Origin: Holophagales bacterium
GTDB lineage: Bacteria; Acidobacteriota; Thermoanaerobaculia; Multivoradales; Multivoraceae
Assembly (NCBI GenBank): GCA_009837885.1
Contig: VXSP01000015.1
Coordinates: forward strand, 81,137 to 138,295
Reading direction: 5' to 3'
Length of the DNA: 57,159 bases
Shown: piece by piece, positions 16,661 to 25,711 of the stretch
Layout: the number at the start of each line of letters is the position of its first letter
Position numbering within the stretch: the first letter of the stretch is position 1
Notes under the pieces: generated by a model
Told to the model about the DNA's origin: nothing
What the model saw: the letters and a program-made list of their open reading frames with translations, nothing else
Database searches by the model: none
Position numbers and translations under genes: made by a program

Positions 16661-19042
16661 ATGGAGATACGAGGCCCCGTCCTGCGGGCGGCGATAGTCG
16701 TCGTGCTCGCGGGGCCGGCCGTTGCCTTTGCGGCGCAGGACGAGGTGCCCGCCTCGGCCTACGACCGCGCGGCGAAGATGCTTGGCGTCGCGTCGCTGAT
16801 CTTCAACGAAGCGGTGACGCCGCACTGGATCGGGGACAGCGAGGCGTTCTGGTACCGCAGCGACGACCGTGACGGCCACCGATTCTGGCGGGTCGAGCCG
16901 CTGGCGAGCGACGAGCGGCGGGGTCCGGCCTTCGATCACGCCCGGCTGGCGGCGTCGCTGAGCGGGCTTCGCGACGTGCCCGCGGAGCCCCTGGCGCTTC
17001 CCTTCGAGACCATCGACCTGTCGACGGACGGCGAGGTGTCCTTCCAGATCCCGGGCGAGAAGGGGCCCGAGTCGTTCCGGTGCACGGTGGACGGCGTCGA
17101 GTGCTCGCGCGTCGAAGCGCCGGCCGCCCCGGTGGAAGAGAAGGACGAGAAGGAGGAAACCCCGCCCCTGCCGTCTCCCGACGGGGCCTTCAGCCTCCTG
17201 GTACGCGATCACGACCTCTACCTCGTCACTACCGAGAGCGGCGAGGAGCGCCGCCTGACCGACGACGGCGTGCCGTTCCACGACTACGCCTCGCACCCCG
17301 AGGCGCGCACCTCGACGATCACCGAGAAGCGCGCCGGCATCGTGCGCCCGCCCTCGGCTCTGTGGTCGCCCAATGGCAGGACAGCTCTCACCGTGCGCCT
17401 CGACCAGCGCGAGGTGGGTGAGATGCACGTCCTGCAGACCACCGATCTCGGCGACGGCGCCCGGCCCGTCCTGCACACCTTCCGGATGCCGATTCCCGGT
17501 GACGAGGGCGTGCCGTGGAGCGAGCTCCTGCTCGTCGACGCCGAAAGCGGCACGGTGCGGCCGGTCGGCACCGAGCGGGTCCACACGCCCTTCATGGCGC
17601 TGGCCGACCTGGGCCAACTCTGGTGGAACGACGACGGGTCGAAGGCCTACCTGTTGCGCCGGCCTCGCGGCGCGCGCTCGATGGGGCTCGAGGAGATCGA
17701 CGCCTCGACCGGCGCCGCGCGCACGCTGGTGGCAGAGACCTCCCGGCACCACGTCGAGCCGGCGCTCCTCCTCGGTACGGGCAGGCCCAACCTCAGGGTG
17801 CTCGAGAGCGGCGAGGTGCTCTGGTACTCGCAGCGCGACGGCTGGGCGCATCTCTACCTGTACGGCAGCGACGGCGATCTCGTCCGCCAGGTCACCCGGG
17901 GCGCCTGGGTGGTGCGCGACCTCGTGCACGTCGACGAGGCGTCGCGCACCATCTACTTCACGGCCGCGGGCCTGGACCCGGGCGTCGATCCCTACCTGCG
18001 CACCTTCGTCCGCGCTTCGCTCGACCGCACGACGTCGCGCCCGGAGATCCTCACGCCCGAAGCCGGCGACCACACGGTGACGGCCTCGCCCGGCGGCACG
18101 TCGTTCGTCGACCAGTGGTCGCGCATCGACCAGCCGCCGCGGTCGCGGGTCCTGCTGCCGGACGGCCGCGTCGCGGTGGAACTCGAAGTCGCCGACTTCG
18201 AGTCGCTGGTCGAGCTGACCGCCCTGCCGGTTCCCTTCACCGTCAAGGCGCGGGACGGCAAGACGGACATCTACGGCAACGTGTTCTTCCCGCCCGGCTT
18301 CGACCCGGAGGACGGCAGCGCCAGCTACCCGGTGATCGACGGCATCTATCCCGGGCCGCAGGTGCATCGGGTGACCAAGAACTGGCATGACCCGACGCTG
18401 TTCGTGAGCTACGACCTGGCGCTGGCGCAACTCGGCTTCGTCGTGGTCACGGTCGACGGCTTCGGCACGCCGCTGCGGTCCAAGGCCTTCCACGCGCGCT
18501 CGGAGGGGAACCTGCAGGAAGCCGGCGGTCTCCCCGACCACCTGGCTGCCATCCGTCAGCTCGCCGTCCGGTATCCGCAGGTGGACCTCGACCGGGTCGG
18601 CGTCTACGGCCACTCCGGGGGCGGTTTCGCCTCGGCGCGCGCCATCTTCGCCTACCCGGAGTTCTACAAGGTGGCGGTGTCGTCGGCCGGCAACCACGAC
18701 CAGCGGGGCTACATCCAGCTCTGGGGCGAGACCTACCACGGCGACCCGGCCACCGTGAGCTACGAGGAGCAGGCCAACGCCTCGATCGCCCACCAGCTCG
18801 AAGGCAAGCTGCTGCTCGCATACGGCGCCCTGGACGACAACGTGCCGCCGGCGCTGACGCTGCAGGTCATCGAGGCGTTGACGAAGGCGAACCGGGACTA
18901 CGACCTGGTCGTCCTGCCGTCCGGCAACCACGGTTTCATGTCCGACCCGTACTTCATTCGACGCAGTTGGGACTACTTCGTGCGCCACCTCGCGGGAAAG
19001 GAGCCGCCTGCGAGTTACCGCCTGGCGTCGCCCGGCTCGTGA
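16661..19042 (+). CDS. S9-family (DPP IV/prolyl oligopeptidase) serine peptidase, exported
   Basis: A 793-residue peptidase with a signal peptide (LRAAIVVVLAGPAVAFAAQ). Residues about 30-540 form the beta-propeller with DPP IV-like blades, and the C-terminal 250 residues are the alpha/beta-hydrolase domain. The catalytic triad is Ser652 in GHSGGG, Asp725 or Asp726 in GALDDNVP, and His757 in GNHGF. Such enzymes remove X-Pro dipeptides or cut short peptides in the periplasm. I chose the ATG at 16661 because GGAGG at 16646-16650 is correctly spaced (10 nt); the ATG at 16652 is too close. It heads an operon with a cyclophilin and an amidohydrolase. A paralogue is at 36326-38761. Confidence 0.93.
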   Translation: MEIRGPVLRAAIVVVLAGPAVAFAAQDEVPASAYDRAAKMLGVASLIFNEAVTPHWIGDSEAFWYRSDDRDGHRFWRVEPLASDERRGPAFDHARLAASLSGLRDVPAEPLALPFETIDLSTDGEVSFQIPGEKGPESFRCTVDGVECSRVEAPAAPVEEKDEKEETPPLPSPDGAFSLLVRDHDLYLVTTESGEERRLTDDGVPFHDYASHPEARTSTITEKRAGIVRPPSALWSPNGRTALTVRLDQREVGEMHVLQTTDLGDGARPVLHTFRMPIPGDEGVPWSELLLVDAESGTVRPVGTERVHTPFMALADLGQLWWNDDGSKAYLLRRPRGARSMGLEEIDASTGAARTLVAETSRHHVEPALLLGTGRPNLRVLESGEVLWYSQRDGWAHLYLYGSDGDLVRQVTRGAWVVRDLVHVDEASRTIYFTAAGLDPGVDPYLRTFVRASLDRTTSRPEILTPEAGDHTVTASPGGTSFVDQWSRIDQPPRSRVLLPDGRVAVELEVADFESLVELTALPVPFTVKARDGKTDIYGNVFFPPGFDPEDGSASYPVIDGIYPGPQVHRVTKNWHDPTLFVSYDLALAQLGFVVVTVDGFGTPLRSKAFHARSEGNLQEAGGLPDHLAAIRQLAVRYPQVDLDRVGVYGHSGGGFASARAIFAYPEFYKVAVSSAGNHDQRGYIQLWGETYHGDPATVSYEEQANASIAHQLEGKLLLAYGALDDNVPPALTLQVIEALTKANRDYDLVVLPSGNHGFMSDPYFIRRSWDYFVRHLAGKEPPASYRLASPGS

Positions 19043-19065
19043 CGCTCGTCCCGGGACACGACGCG

Positions 19066-19743
19066 ATGTTGACTACGACTCGGCCGGCCCTCTGCGCCGG
19101 CGCACTGCTCGTCCTCTTCGGAGGGCTGGCGTGCCAGTCCGAAGAGAACACCGTCGGCGTGGTTCTGGAAACCGCTCTCGGCGAGATCGAGGTACTGGTC
19201 TACCCGGACCGCGCCCCGATCTCGGCCAACAACTTCCAGGCCTGGGTCGAGGGCGGGCACTACGAGGGCGCGACCTTCTACCGGGTGACGCGCCCCGACA
19301 ATACGACCGGGCCGAACCCGATCCAGGTAGTCCAGGGCGGACTCGTCGGCGAGACCCTGCGGAGGGGAGAGTCGTCACCTCCCGGCGGCGGTCCGATACC
19401 GCCGATCGCCCATGAGACGACCGACACGACAGGCATCCTCAACGAACGCGGCACGATCGCCTACGCGCGGCTCGAGCCGGGAACCGCCGACTCGGAGTTC
19501 TTCTTCAACGTCGCCGACAACCCGGCGCTCGACACCGGCAACACGACGCGCCAGCCCGACGGCCAGGGCTACGCAACCTTCGGGCGGGTGGTGCGCGGGA
19601 TGGAGATCCTCGAGGAGATTCAGGGCCTCCCGACGCTCGCGGAAGCCGGGTCGGAAGTGACGCGCGGCCAGATGCTGGAGCAGCCGGTCGTGATCCGAAG
19701 TGCGCGAGTGCTGGCGGATACAAAGAAGGGGGACCCCGAATGA
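19066..19743 (+). CDS. Cyclophilin-type peptidyl-prolyl cis-trans isomerase, probable lipoprotein
   Basis: A 225-residue cyclophilin. The N-terminus is hydrophobic and ends FGGLAC, a plausible but imperfect lipobox, so membrane anchoring on the periplasmic side is likely. Cyclophilin signatures are APISANNFQAWVE, GATFYRV, VQGG and the EFFFNVADNP strand. The NERGTIAYAR segment corresponds to the usual GxxSMA-R loop. It would catalyse prolyl isomerisation, assisting folding or making proline peptides available to the upstream S9 peptidase. A GTG at 19039 overlapping the peptidase stop (GTGA) is an alternative start. The gene overlaps the amidohydrolase by 4 bp (ATGA). Confidence 0.88.
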   Translation: MLTTTRPALCAGALLVLFGGLACQSEENTVGVVLETALGEIEVLVYPDRAPISANNFQAWVEGGHYEGATFYRVTRPDNTTGPNPIQVVQGGLVGETLRRGESSPPGGGPIPPIAHETTDTTGILNERGTIAYARLEPGTADSEFFFNVADNPALDTGNTTRQPDGQGYATFGRVVRGMEILEEIQGLPTLAEAGSEVTRGQMLEQPVVIRSARVLADTKKGDPE

Positions 19744-21062
19744 CTGCAGAGTTCGCTTCCGTACATCTTGCATCCCTTGGTGCCGTCCTGCTGGGACTGA
19801 TCGCCGCCGCACCGACGCCCGCGCCAGCCCAGGACGACGGCGACGCCACCGTGATCCACTGCGGCAAGCTCCTCGACGTCGAAGCGCGGGAGGTGCTCGT
19901 CGATCAGCGCGTCCTCGTCGTGGACGATCGCATCGCCGCGATCGGGCCCCGCGTCGACGCGCCCGCCGGCGCGGAGAGCGTCGATCTATCGAGCCATACC
20001 TGCATGCCCGGTTTGATGGACATGCACGTTCACCTGTTCATCGACCTGACCGGCCGCACGCTCGACGAGACGGCGCCCACCCAGTCGAGCGCGTACAACG
20101 CGCTGATGGGGCTGCGCAACGCCCAGAAGCTGCTCAGCATCGGCTTCACGACGATCCGCGTCCCCGGCGACATGGACTACCACTACGCCAACGTCGAGCT
20201 GCGCGACGCGATCGAGCGCGGCTGGTACCAGGGGCCGCGGATGAAGGTGGCGCCGCACACGATCTCTCCGCTCGGCGGTCACGGCGACTTCAACTCCTAC
20301 GCTCCCGACCTTCCGCACGAGGTCACCGGGCCGTTCATCGCCGACGGAGTCGACGAGGTCAGGCGCGCGGTGCGGCGCGAGATCAAGTACGGCGCCGACT
20401 GGATCAAGGTCATGGCGAGCGGCGGTGTCATGTCGCAGCACGACGACCCCGAGGTCGCCGCCTACACGGCCGAGGAGTTCCGGGCCTTCGCCGAGGAAAC
20501 CCATCGCCACGGCAAGAAGATCACCGCCCACGCGCACGGCGACGCGGGCATCCGCGCCGCGGTCGAAGCGGGCTTCGACTCGATCGAGCACGGGACGATG
20601 ATGGAGGCGGAGACCGCTCGGTTGATGGCGGAGAAGGGCACCTACTACGTGCCCACGCTCTACGTCCTCGACTGGATTCTCGAGCGCGGCGCCACCGGCG
20701 GGATCACGGCAGGCAACCTCGCCAAGGCGGAGCTGGTGACAGCCAGGCACAGCGACTCGGTGAAGATGGCGGCCGAGCGCGGCGTGAACCTGATCATCGG
20801 TTCCGATCCCATCTTCCCGATGGAAGAGGCCATCCGCGAGTTCACGTCGCTCGCCCGGCGGGTGCCGGACAACTGGCTGGTGCTGCGCGCCGGCACGATC
20901 AACCCGGCCCGCATGCTCGGTCTGGAGGACGAGATCGGCACGCTGACCGTCGGCAAACAGGCCGACATCGTGGCGTCGCCGGGAAACCCGATCGACAGGA
21001 TGCAGAACATCGAGAACGTCACCTTCGTGATGAAGGGCGGCGTGATTGTCCGCAACGACTGA
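19740..21062 (+). CDS. Exported metal-dependent amidohydrolase (prolidase/imidazolonepropionase-like)
   Basis: A 440-residue amidohydrolase with a signal peptide ending near Ala-Pro-Ala-Gln. The metal-binding HxH is in PGLMDMHVHL; the Lys of DWIKVMASGG is a likely carboxylated bridging ligand. Further ligands are the His residues of TAHAHGD and SIEHGTMM and the Asp of IIGSDPIF. This set fits the subfamily that includes Xaa-Pro and Xaa-Arg dipeptidases of the amidohydrolase superfamily. With the S9 peptidase and cyclophilin upstream it would finish breakdown of proline-containing peptides, which is inference. It converges on the M19 dipeptidase gene with an 11-bp gap. Confidence 0.9.
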   Translation: MTAEFASVHLASLGAVLLGLIAAAPTPAPAQDDGDATVIHCGKLLDVEAREVLVDQRVLVVDDRIAAIGPRVDAPAGAESVDLSSHTCMPGLMDMHVHLFIDLTGRTLDETAPTQSSAYNALMGLRNAQKLLSIGFTTIRVPGDMDYHYANVELRDAIERGWYQGPRMKVAPHTISPLGGHGDFNSYAPDLPHEVTGPFIADGVDEVRRAVRREIKYGADWIKVMASGGVMSQHDDPEVAAYTAEEFRAFAEETHRHGKKITAHAHGDAGIRAAVEAGFDSIEHGTMMEAETARLMAEKGTYYVPTLYVLDWILERGATGGITAGNLAKAELVTARHSDSVKMAAERGVNLIIGSDPIFPMEEAIREFTSLARRVPDNWLVLRAGTINPARMLGLEDEIGTLTVGKQADIVASPGNPIDRMQNIENVTFVMKGGVIVRND

Positions 21063-21073
21063 CCGGTGCCGCG

Positions 21074-22177
21074 CTAGCCGCCCCAGACTTCCTCGAAGAC
21101 GCGGAGGTAGTTCTCGCCGAGGAACTTGCGAATCGTCTCGTCGCCGTGGCCGCGGCGGACCAGTTCCTCGGTGATGGCGGGGACCTTGCCGATGTGCTCC
21201 AGGCCCTCCGGCGCGAGTTCGAGGCCGTAGTGGTCGCTGCCCAGGCCGATGTGGTCGGGGCCCATGACGTCGAGCGCGGTCTCGATGTCGTCGACGACTT
21301 CGGACAGGTTGCGATGGGTGATGTGGATCAGGCCCAGCACGCCTCCGTTCTCGGCGAGCGCCTCCAGCATCTTCCGGTCGCGGGGCAGTTCGAGGCGGGT
21401 TCGCGGAAGGGTGCCTCCGCCGAGGCGGGACTCCGGATCGCTGTTGGGGAACATGGTGGGCGTCGTGTGGGAGAGGATGACCGGCCGGTCGACCCGGTCG
21501 AGGATCTCCCAATAGCCGCGCTCGCCGATGTGCACGAGGTCGACGACGATGTTCAGTTCCGCCATGCGGTCGATGAGGGCCTTGCCGGCCGCCGTCAGCC
21601 CGCCCTGATCGTCGGCGGCCCAGCAGCCGTCGGCGTAGATGTTGCGGCGGGTGTGGGTCAGGCTGGCCACCCGCAGTCCGAGCTTGTAGTAGAGGTCGAG
21701 GAAGCGCGGGTCCGCGCCCAGCGCCTCGCAGCCCTCGAAGGAGAAGACGAGCGCGACGCGGCCGTCCTGCTTCGCCTGGCGGATCTCGGCCACTGAGGTG
21801 GCGAGCACCAGGTCGTCGAGCCGCTCGACCTCGTTGTGCAGGTTCCAGGTCATCTCGAGCCCGCGGTGCAGCGGGCTGTTGAGCTGCTCGTCGTCGAGGT
21901 AGACCGCGCAGAGCTGCGAGGTGATGCCGCCTTCCCGCCATCGCCGCAGGTCGTACTGGCCCATGCAGCCGAACCAGATGGTGTGGGCCGACATCCCGAA
22001 CTGGGCGAAGGGGCCGATGTCGAATCCGAGCGGCGGCTGCCAGCCCTCGGAGTCGGGGAGTTCGATCCCTTGGTCGAGCTTCACCTTGCCGTCGCTGACG
22101 GGAATCAGGATGTCGCAGTGACCGTCGATCACGATCGATTCGCGGTGAAGAGCGGCCGCCCGCTCGGGGATCTCCAT
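21074..22177 (-). CDS. Membrane dipeptidase family M19 (renal dipeptidase-like)
   Basis: A 367-residue zinc dipeptidase. The family motif DGHCD near residues 18-22 gives the H-x-D ligand pair. The bridging Glu is in FSFEGCEALG, further His residues are in DLVHIGERG and LSHTTPTMF, and the substrate-binding region contains GLGSDHYG. No signal peptide is seen. It hydrolyses dipeptides, often with D- or dehydro-amino acids. An AGGAG site lies 7-8 nt before the ATG. It is the last gene of a minus-strand set beginning with the POT transporter and GGT-like enzyme (39-bp gap to the latter), consistent with intracellular use of imported dipeptides. Confidence 0.93.
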   Translation of the reverse strand: MEIPERAAALHRESIVIDGHCDILIPVSDGKVKLDQGIELPDSEGWQPPLGFDIGPFAQFGMSAHTIWFGCMGQYDLRRWREGGITSQLCAVYLDDEQLNSPLHRGLEMTWNLHNEVERLDDLVLATSVAEIRQAKQDGRVALVFSFEGCEALGADPRFLDLYYKLGLRVASLTHTRRNIYADGCWAADDQGGLTAAGKALIDRMAELNIVVDLVHIGERGYWEILDRVDRPVILSHTTPTMFPNSDPESRLGGGTLPRTRLELPRDRKMLEALAENGGVLGLIHITHRNLSEVVDDIETALDVMGPDHIGLGSDHYGLELAPEGLEHIGKVPAITEELVRRGHGDETIRKFLGENYLRVFEEVWGG

Positions 22178-22216
22178 CGGTGTTCTCTCCTGATTCCGGC
22201 TGTTGGCTGCGGCGGT

Positions 22217-24001
22217 TCAGTGCGACAGCGCCAGGCCGCTGAGCAGGGTGGTCGCCGCGGCCTGCCGCTTGCCGTCCTCTCCGATCGTCGCGCCGACGAC
22301 GTAGCCGCGCGGCGCCCGCGACTCGATGCCGGCCGGCACCACCTTGATCTGGAGCCCGAGCCCGCGCGCCGCCTCGAGCAGCTCGGGAGAGAAGTCGCCT
22401 TCGATGACCTGTGTACTGGGCGAGCCCATCGGGCCGAAGGCGGGCAGGTGCGGCGAGGGAGCGTCGATCGCCTGCTTGATGTCCATCTCCCAGTCGAGCA
22501 GGTTCAGGAGCACGCTGATCGTCTTCTGGTGCAGGCCGGAGCCGATGGAGGCGAGGGCGGCCACCGGCTTGCCGTCCCGCAAGACGATCATCGGCTCGGT
22601 CGGGTCGGGGAGCCGCTTGCCGGGGCCGGTCTCGGCGATCAGCGCCTGCTGGAAGGCCGCCGAGTCGGGGATCGAGATGCCGTCGACGAAGATCGCCGTG
22701 TCGCCCCAGGCCGAGGTGTTGATCGTGTGGACCACCGCGGCGACGTTGCCGTAGGCGTCGATGGCGACGATGGCGTCCGAGTGCTTCGGATCGACCGGGG
22801 CGGGGACCTTCGTCAGGGGAGCGATGCCCGACTGCATCCTCTTCCAGAGACCCGCGGCGTTCTCCTTGCTGGTCCGGCCCGCCAGGGTGGAGTCGAGATC
22901 GCCGTACAGCGTGCGGCGCATCGGCTCGGGCAGGAAGACGAGGCTCATCAGGTTGGTCATCTGGTTGACCCAGAAGAAGGCCTCCGGCGACTTCGCGTAG
23001 TGACCCATGTCGCGCAGCCCGGCCGCCTCGGAGAGGTTGAGCACCTCGGCGACGTGGACGCCGCCCTGCGCCGGCAGGCCGTGGCCGTAGACGTCGAAGC
23101 CGTTGTAGGTGGAGTGCACGGGCTCGGCGACCAGGGCCTCGTAGCTCCGCATGTCTTCCATCGAGAGCTTGCCGCGGTCGCGCTGGACCGCCTCCACCAG
23201 CCGTTCGGCCCAGGGGCCGCGGTAGACGTAGTCGATCCCCTGCTCGGCGACGGCGCGGAGGGTCGCCGCGAGTTCCGGCTGCCGCAGGAGATCCCCCTCG
23301 CCGAGAAAGGCGCCGTCATCGTCGGTGAAGATGCGGCGGGTCGCGGGCAGGCGGGAGAGCGCCTCCTCGCGCATCTCGATCATGCTCGTGTGGATGTCCC
23401 CGAGCAGGACGCCGTTCTCCGCGTAGTGGATCGCCGGTTCGAAGAGGCTGGCCCACGGCAGCTTCCCGAAGCGATCGTGCGTGGCGCCGAGGCCGCCGAA
23501 GAACCCGGGCACCAGGGCGGTGCGGCCGCTCGGCTGGTGCTTGGCGCCGATCGTCGTCGACGTCGGGATCGTCATCGGCTCGGTTTCGCCGCGGACGGTG
23601 TCGTAGGCGCCGTTGACGTTGAACACCTCGCCGCTCTCCGCCTCGTAGTAGACGAGGTTGAAGATCCCGGCGTAGCTCACCCAGGCGCCGCCCGCCAGCG
23701 AGATCTGGGTGAGCGCGGTGGCGATCACGGCGTCCGCGGCGGTGCCGCCCTGGCGGAGGGCTTCGAGGCCCGCCCTGACCGCCGCCGGTCCGGTGGTGCC
23801 GCTGACTACGCCGTTCTCGCCTTCGGCCAGCGGCTTGTCGGTCTCGAAGAAGGCGTTCAGCTCCTCGAGCGCCTCGCGGTCGCTCCAGTTGGCCGGGCTT
23901 AGGTCGACCGTCGCCTCGTCGGCCGCGCCGGCGAAGGCTGCCGGAGCGGCCACTACGAGCCAACTGGCGAGGCAAAGACTGACGACTGTTCTCGGGTTCA
24001 T
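22217..24001 (-). CDS. Gamma-glutamyltransferase-like Ntn hydrolase, exported
   Basis: A 594-residue GGT-family proenzyme with a signal peptide ending Ala-Phe-Ala. Family features are GENGVVSGTTGPAAVRAGLEALRQGG, TALVPGFFGG, and a C-terminal TEPMIVLRDGKP followed by a GSGLHQK stretch. The autocatalytic cleavage site normally has a Thr-Thr-His nucleophile region before the V-x-D-x-x-G-N strand. Here that register reads S408-D-A, inside KHSDAIVAID, so Ser may serve as the nucleophile. The family transfers or hydrolyses gamma-glutamyl groups, for example from glutathione, in the periplasm. It is downstream of the POT gene with a repeat element between them. Confidence 0.85.
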   Translation of the reverse strand: MNPRTVVSLCLASWLVVAAPAAFAGAADEATVDLSPANWSDREALEELNAFFETDKPLAEGENGVVSGTTGPAAVRAGLEALRQGGTAADAVIATALTQISLAGGAWVSYAGIFNLVYYEAESGEVFNVNGAYDTVRGETEPMTIPTSTTIGAKHQPSGRTALVPGFFGGLGATHDRFGKLPWASLFEPAIHYAENGVLLGDIHTSMIEMREEALSRLPATRRIFTDDDGAFLGEGDLLRQPELAATLRAVAEQGIDYVYRGPWAERLVEAVQRDRGKLSMEDMRSYEALVAEPVHSTYNGFDVYGHGLPAQGGVHVAEVLNLSEAAGLRDMGHYAKSPEAFFWVNQMTNLMSLVFLPEPMRRTLYGDLDSTLAGRTSKENAAGLWKRMQSGIAPLTKVPAPVDPKHSDAIVAIDAYGNVAAVVHTINTSAWGDTAIFVDGISIPDSAAFQQALIAETGPGKRLPDPTEPMIVLRDGKPVAALASIGSGLHQKTISVLLNLLDWEMDIKQAIDAPSPHLPAFGPMGSPSTQVIEGDFSPELLEAARGLGLQIKVVPAGIESRAPRGYVVGATIGEDGKRQAAATTLLSGLALSH

Positions 24002-24020
24002 GTTCTTTCCTGTGGTTACC

Positions 24021-24094
24021 GACTGGGTGCGCCGGCGTCCCCGCCGGCTGCCGCCGTAGGCGGCCGAAGAGCGCGCCGGCCGAAGGCCGGCTCC
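24021..24094. repeat. REP-like intergenic palindromic element, copy 2
   Basis: Positions 24021-24048 are identical over 28 bp to 3659-3686, including the GCCGGCG/CGCCGGC stem. They are followed by a small hairpin (CCGCC-GTA-GGCGG, about 24050-24063) and a longer one (GCCGGCC-GAA-GGCCGGC, about 24075-24091). It has one more hairpin than copy 1. It lies between the POT stop and the GGT start, where it could act as a transcript-stabilising or attenuating structure. Confidence 0.7.
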
Positions 24095-24119
24095 ACTTTG
24101 GCTGTGGTCGTCGGCAAGC

Positions 24120-25679
24120 TTACGCCGACCTCGACGTGGAAGCGTGCATCCAGCGCACGAGCAGCGGCGTCAGTGCACCGAGGACCGCCGCGACGAGCAA
24201 AGCCAGCAGTCCGATCCTGGTGTAGACGCTGCCGTACGTGGAGAGCGCCGCCTCGAAGTCGGCGACCTCTCCGCCGACCGTCGTGGCGCTCGTCAGCCGG
24301 GCGATCAATCCCGAGATGTAGCTCGACGCGGCGTAGGCGAGCATGAACGACCCCATCATCGTCGAGACGATCTTCTTCGGCGAGAGCCGGGTCACCATCG
24401 ACATGCCGACCGGCGCCAGGCAGAGCTCGCCGGTCACCATCAGCAGGAAGGTGAGGGCGAACCAGATCAGCGCTACCTTGCCGTCGTCCGGCCGCAGGGC
24501 GCTGCCTAGCACCAGCACCAGGAAGGCGAGGCTGATCTGGACGATCGCGAGAACGAACTTGATGGGCGTCGAGGGCTCCCGGCCGCGCCGGCCGAGCGCG
24601 ATCCACAGCCAACTGAACAGCGGCGCCAGCGCGATGACATAGATCGCCGGCAGGGATTGCAGCGTGGAGGCCGGAATCTCGAAGCCTGCGAACTCGCGGT
24701 CGACCATGCGGTCGGCGAAGAGGTTGAGCGAGCTGCCCATCTGCTCGTAGAAGGCCCAGAAGCCGATCGTGAAGGCCACCAGGACGGCGCAGGCCAGAAG
24801 CTGGTCGCGCTCGGTCCGATCACATCGTCGCAGCGCGTAGTAGAGGACGAAGAGTCCCAGCGCCGCGCCGGTGGCCGACAGCAGGCCGCCGACGACCGGC
24901 GGATGCTGGAGCACCCACCAGACGCCGCCGACCAGGCCCAGGCTCGCGAGGTAGATGGCGGCTTCACGCGGGAGTCCGGGGAGCACGCGCTCCTTCAGCG
25001 CCTCCGGTCGCGGCGGATCCGCGTGGCCCCGGAGGTACTTCTGGCCCCTCAGGTAGAGCAGGAGTCCGGCCAGCATGCCGACGCCGGCGAGTCCGAAGCC
25101 GTAGCGCCAGCCGTAGGTCTGGCCCAGCCAGCCGCAGAGCAGGGGAGCGACCGCCGCGCCCAGGTTGATCCCCATGTAGAAGACGGTGAAGCCGGAATCC
25201 CGGCGCGGATCGCCTTTCTCGTAGAGAGCGCCGACGACCGTGGACGCGTTCGTCTTGAGGAATCCGACACCCGTCGCGATCAGCGCCAGCGCCAGGTAGA
25301 ACAGGTTCAGATGGAACTCGCTGCGTTCGACGACCACCCCTCCGGCAGACGAGACCTCCGTCGCCGCCGGTCCCTCGATCGTCATCAGGAAGTGACCGGC
25401 GACCAGCAGCAGGGCGCCGAAGGTGACCCCCTTGCGCGGGCCGAGCCAACGGTCCGCCACCGCGCCGCCGAGCACCGGCAGCAGGTAGACCATCGACGCG
25501 TAGGCGCCGTAGAGCACGAAGGCCCGGCTGTCGCTGAAGAGGAAGTGCTGCGTCAGGTAGAAGATGAGCAGCGCCCGCATCCCGTAGTACGAGAAGCGCT
25601 CCCACATCTCGACCAGGAAGCAGACGCCCAGTCCGGGCGGGTGGTCGCGGAAGACCGGGATCCTTCGCCAAAAGCTCAC
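24120..25679 (-). CDS. Proton-dependent oligopeptide transporter (POT/PTR family)
   Basis: A 519-residue, roughly 14-helix transporter. The diagnostic POT motif E-x-x-E-R-F-x-Y-Y-G appears as [10 protein letters not shown] near residue 24, coordinating the proton site. The PTR2 signature [13 protein letters not shown] follows around residue 150. It imports di- and tripeptides with protons across the inner membrane. The start is GTG at 25679; the ribosome-binding site is weak. It is the promoter-proximal gene of a run continuing with the GGT-like enzyme and M19 dipeptidase, a coherent peptide-use set. Only 32 bp separate it from the divergent SDR start, so regulatory signals must overlap. Confidence 0.94.
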   Translation of the reverse strand: MSFWRRIPVFRDHPPGLGVCFLVEMWERFSYYGMRALLIFYLTQHFLFSDSRAFVLYGAYASMVYLLPVLGGAVADRWLGPRKGVTFGALLLVAGHFLMTIEGPAATEVSSAGGVVVERSEFHLNLFYLALALIATGVGFLKTNASTVVGALYEKGDPRRDSGFTVFYMGINLGAAVAPLLCGWLGQTYGWRYGFGLAGVGMLAGLLLYLRGQKYLRGHADPPRPEALKERVLPGLPREAAIYLASLGLVGGVWWVLQHPPVVGGLLSATGAALGLFVLYYALRRCDRTERDQLLACAVLVAFTIGFWAFYEQMGSSLNLFADRMVDREFAGFEIPASTLQSLPAIYVIALAPLFSWLWIALGRRGREPSTPIKFVLAIVQISLAFLVLVLGSALRPDDGKVALIWFALTFLLMVTGELCLAPVGMSMVTRLSPKKIVSTMMGSFMLAYAASSYISGLIARLTSATTVGGEVADFEAALSTYGSVYTRIGLLALLVAAVLGALTPLLVRWMHASTSRSA

Positions 25680-25711
25680 GCTTGGAGCATCCTCACACGC
25701 GCGAGTCTAGG

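Noticed and set aside
16535..18988. 817-codon open frame antisense to the S9 peptidase
   Set aside because: Shadow of the coding strand; composition is Arg/Val/Asp-rich with no domain and it covers the known peptidase exactly.
19986..21941. Long antisense frame across the amidohydrolase and into the M19 gene
   Set aside because: Spans two real genes on both strands without any motif; GC-driven artefact.
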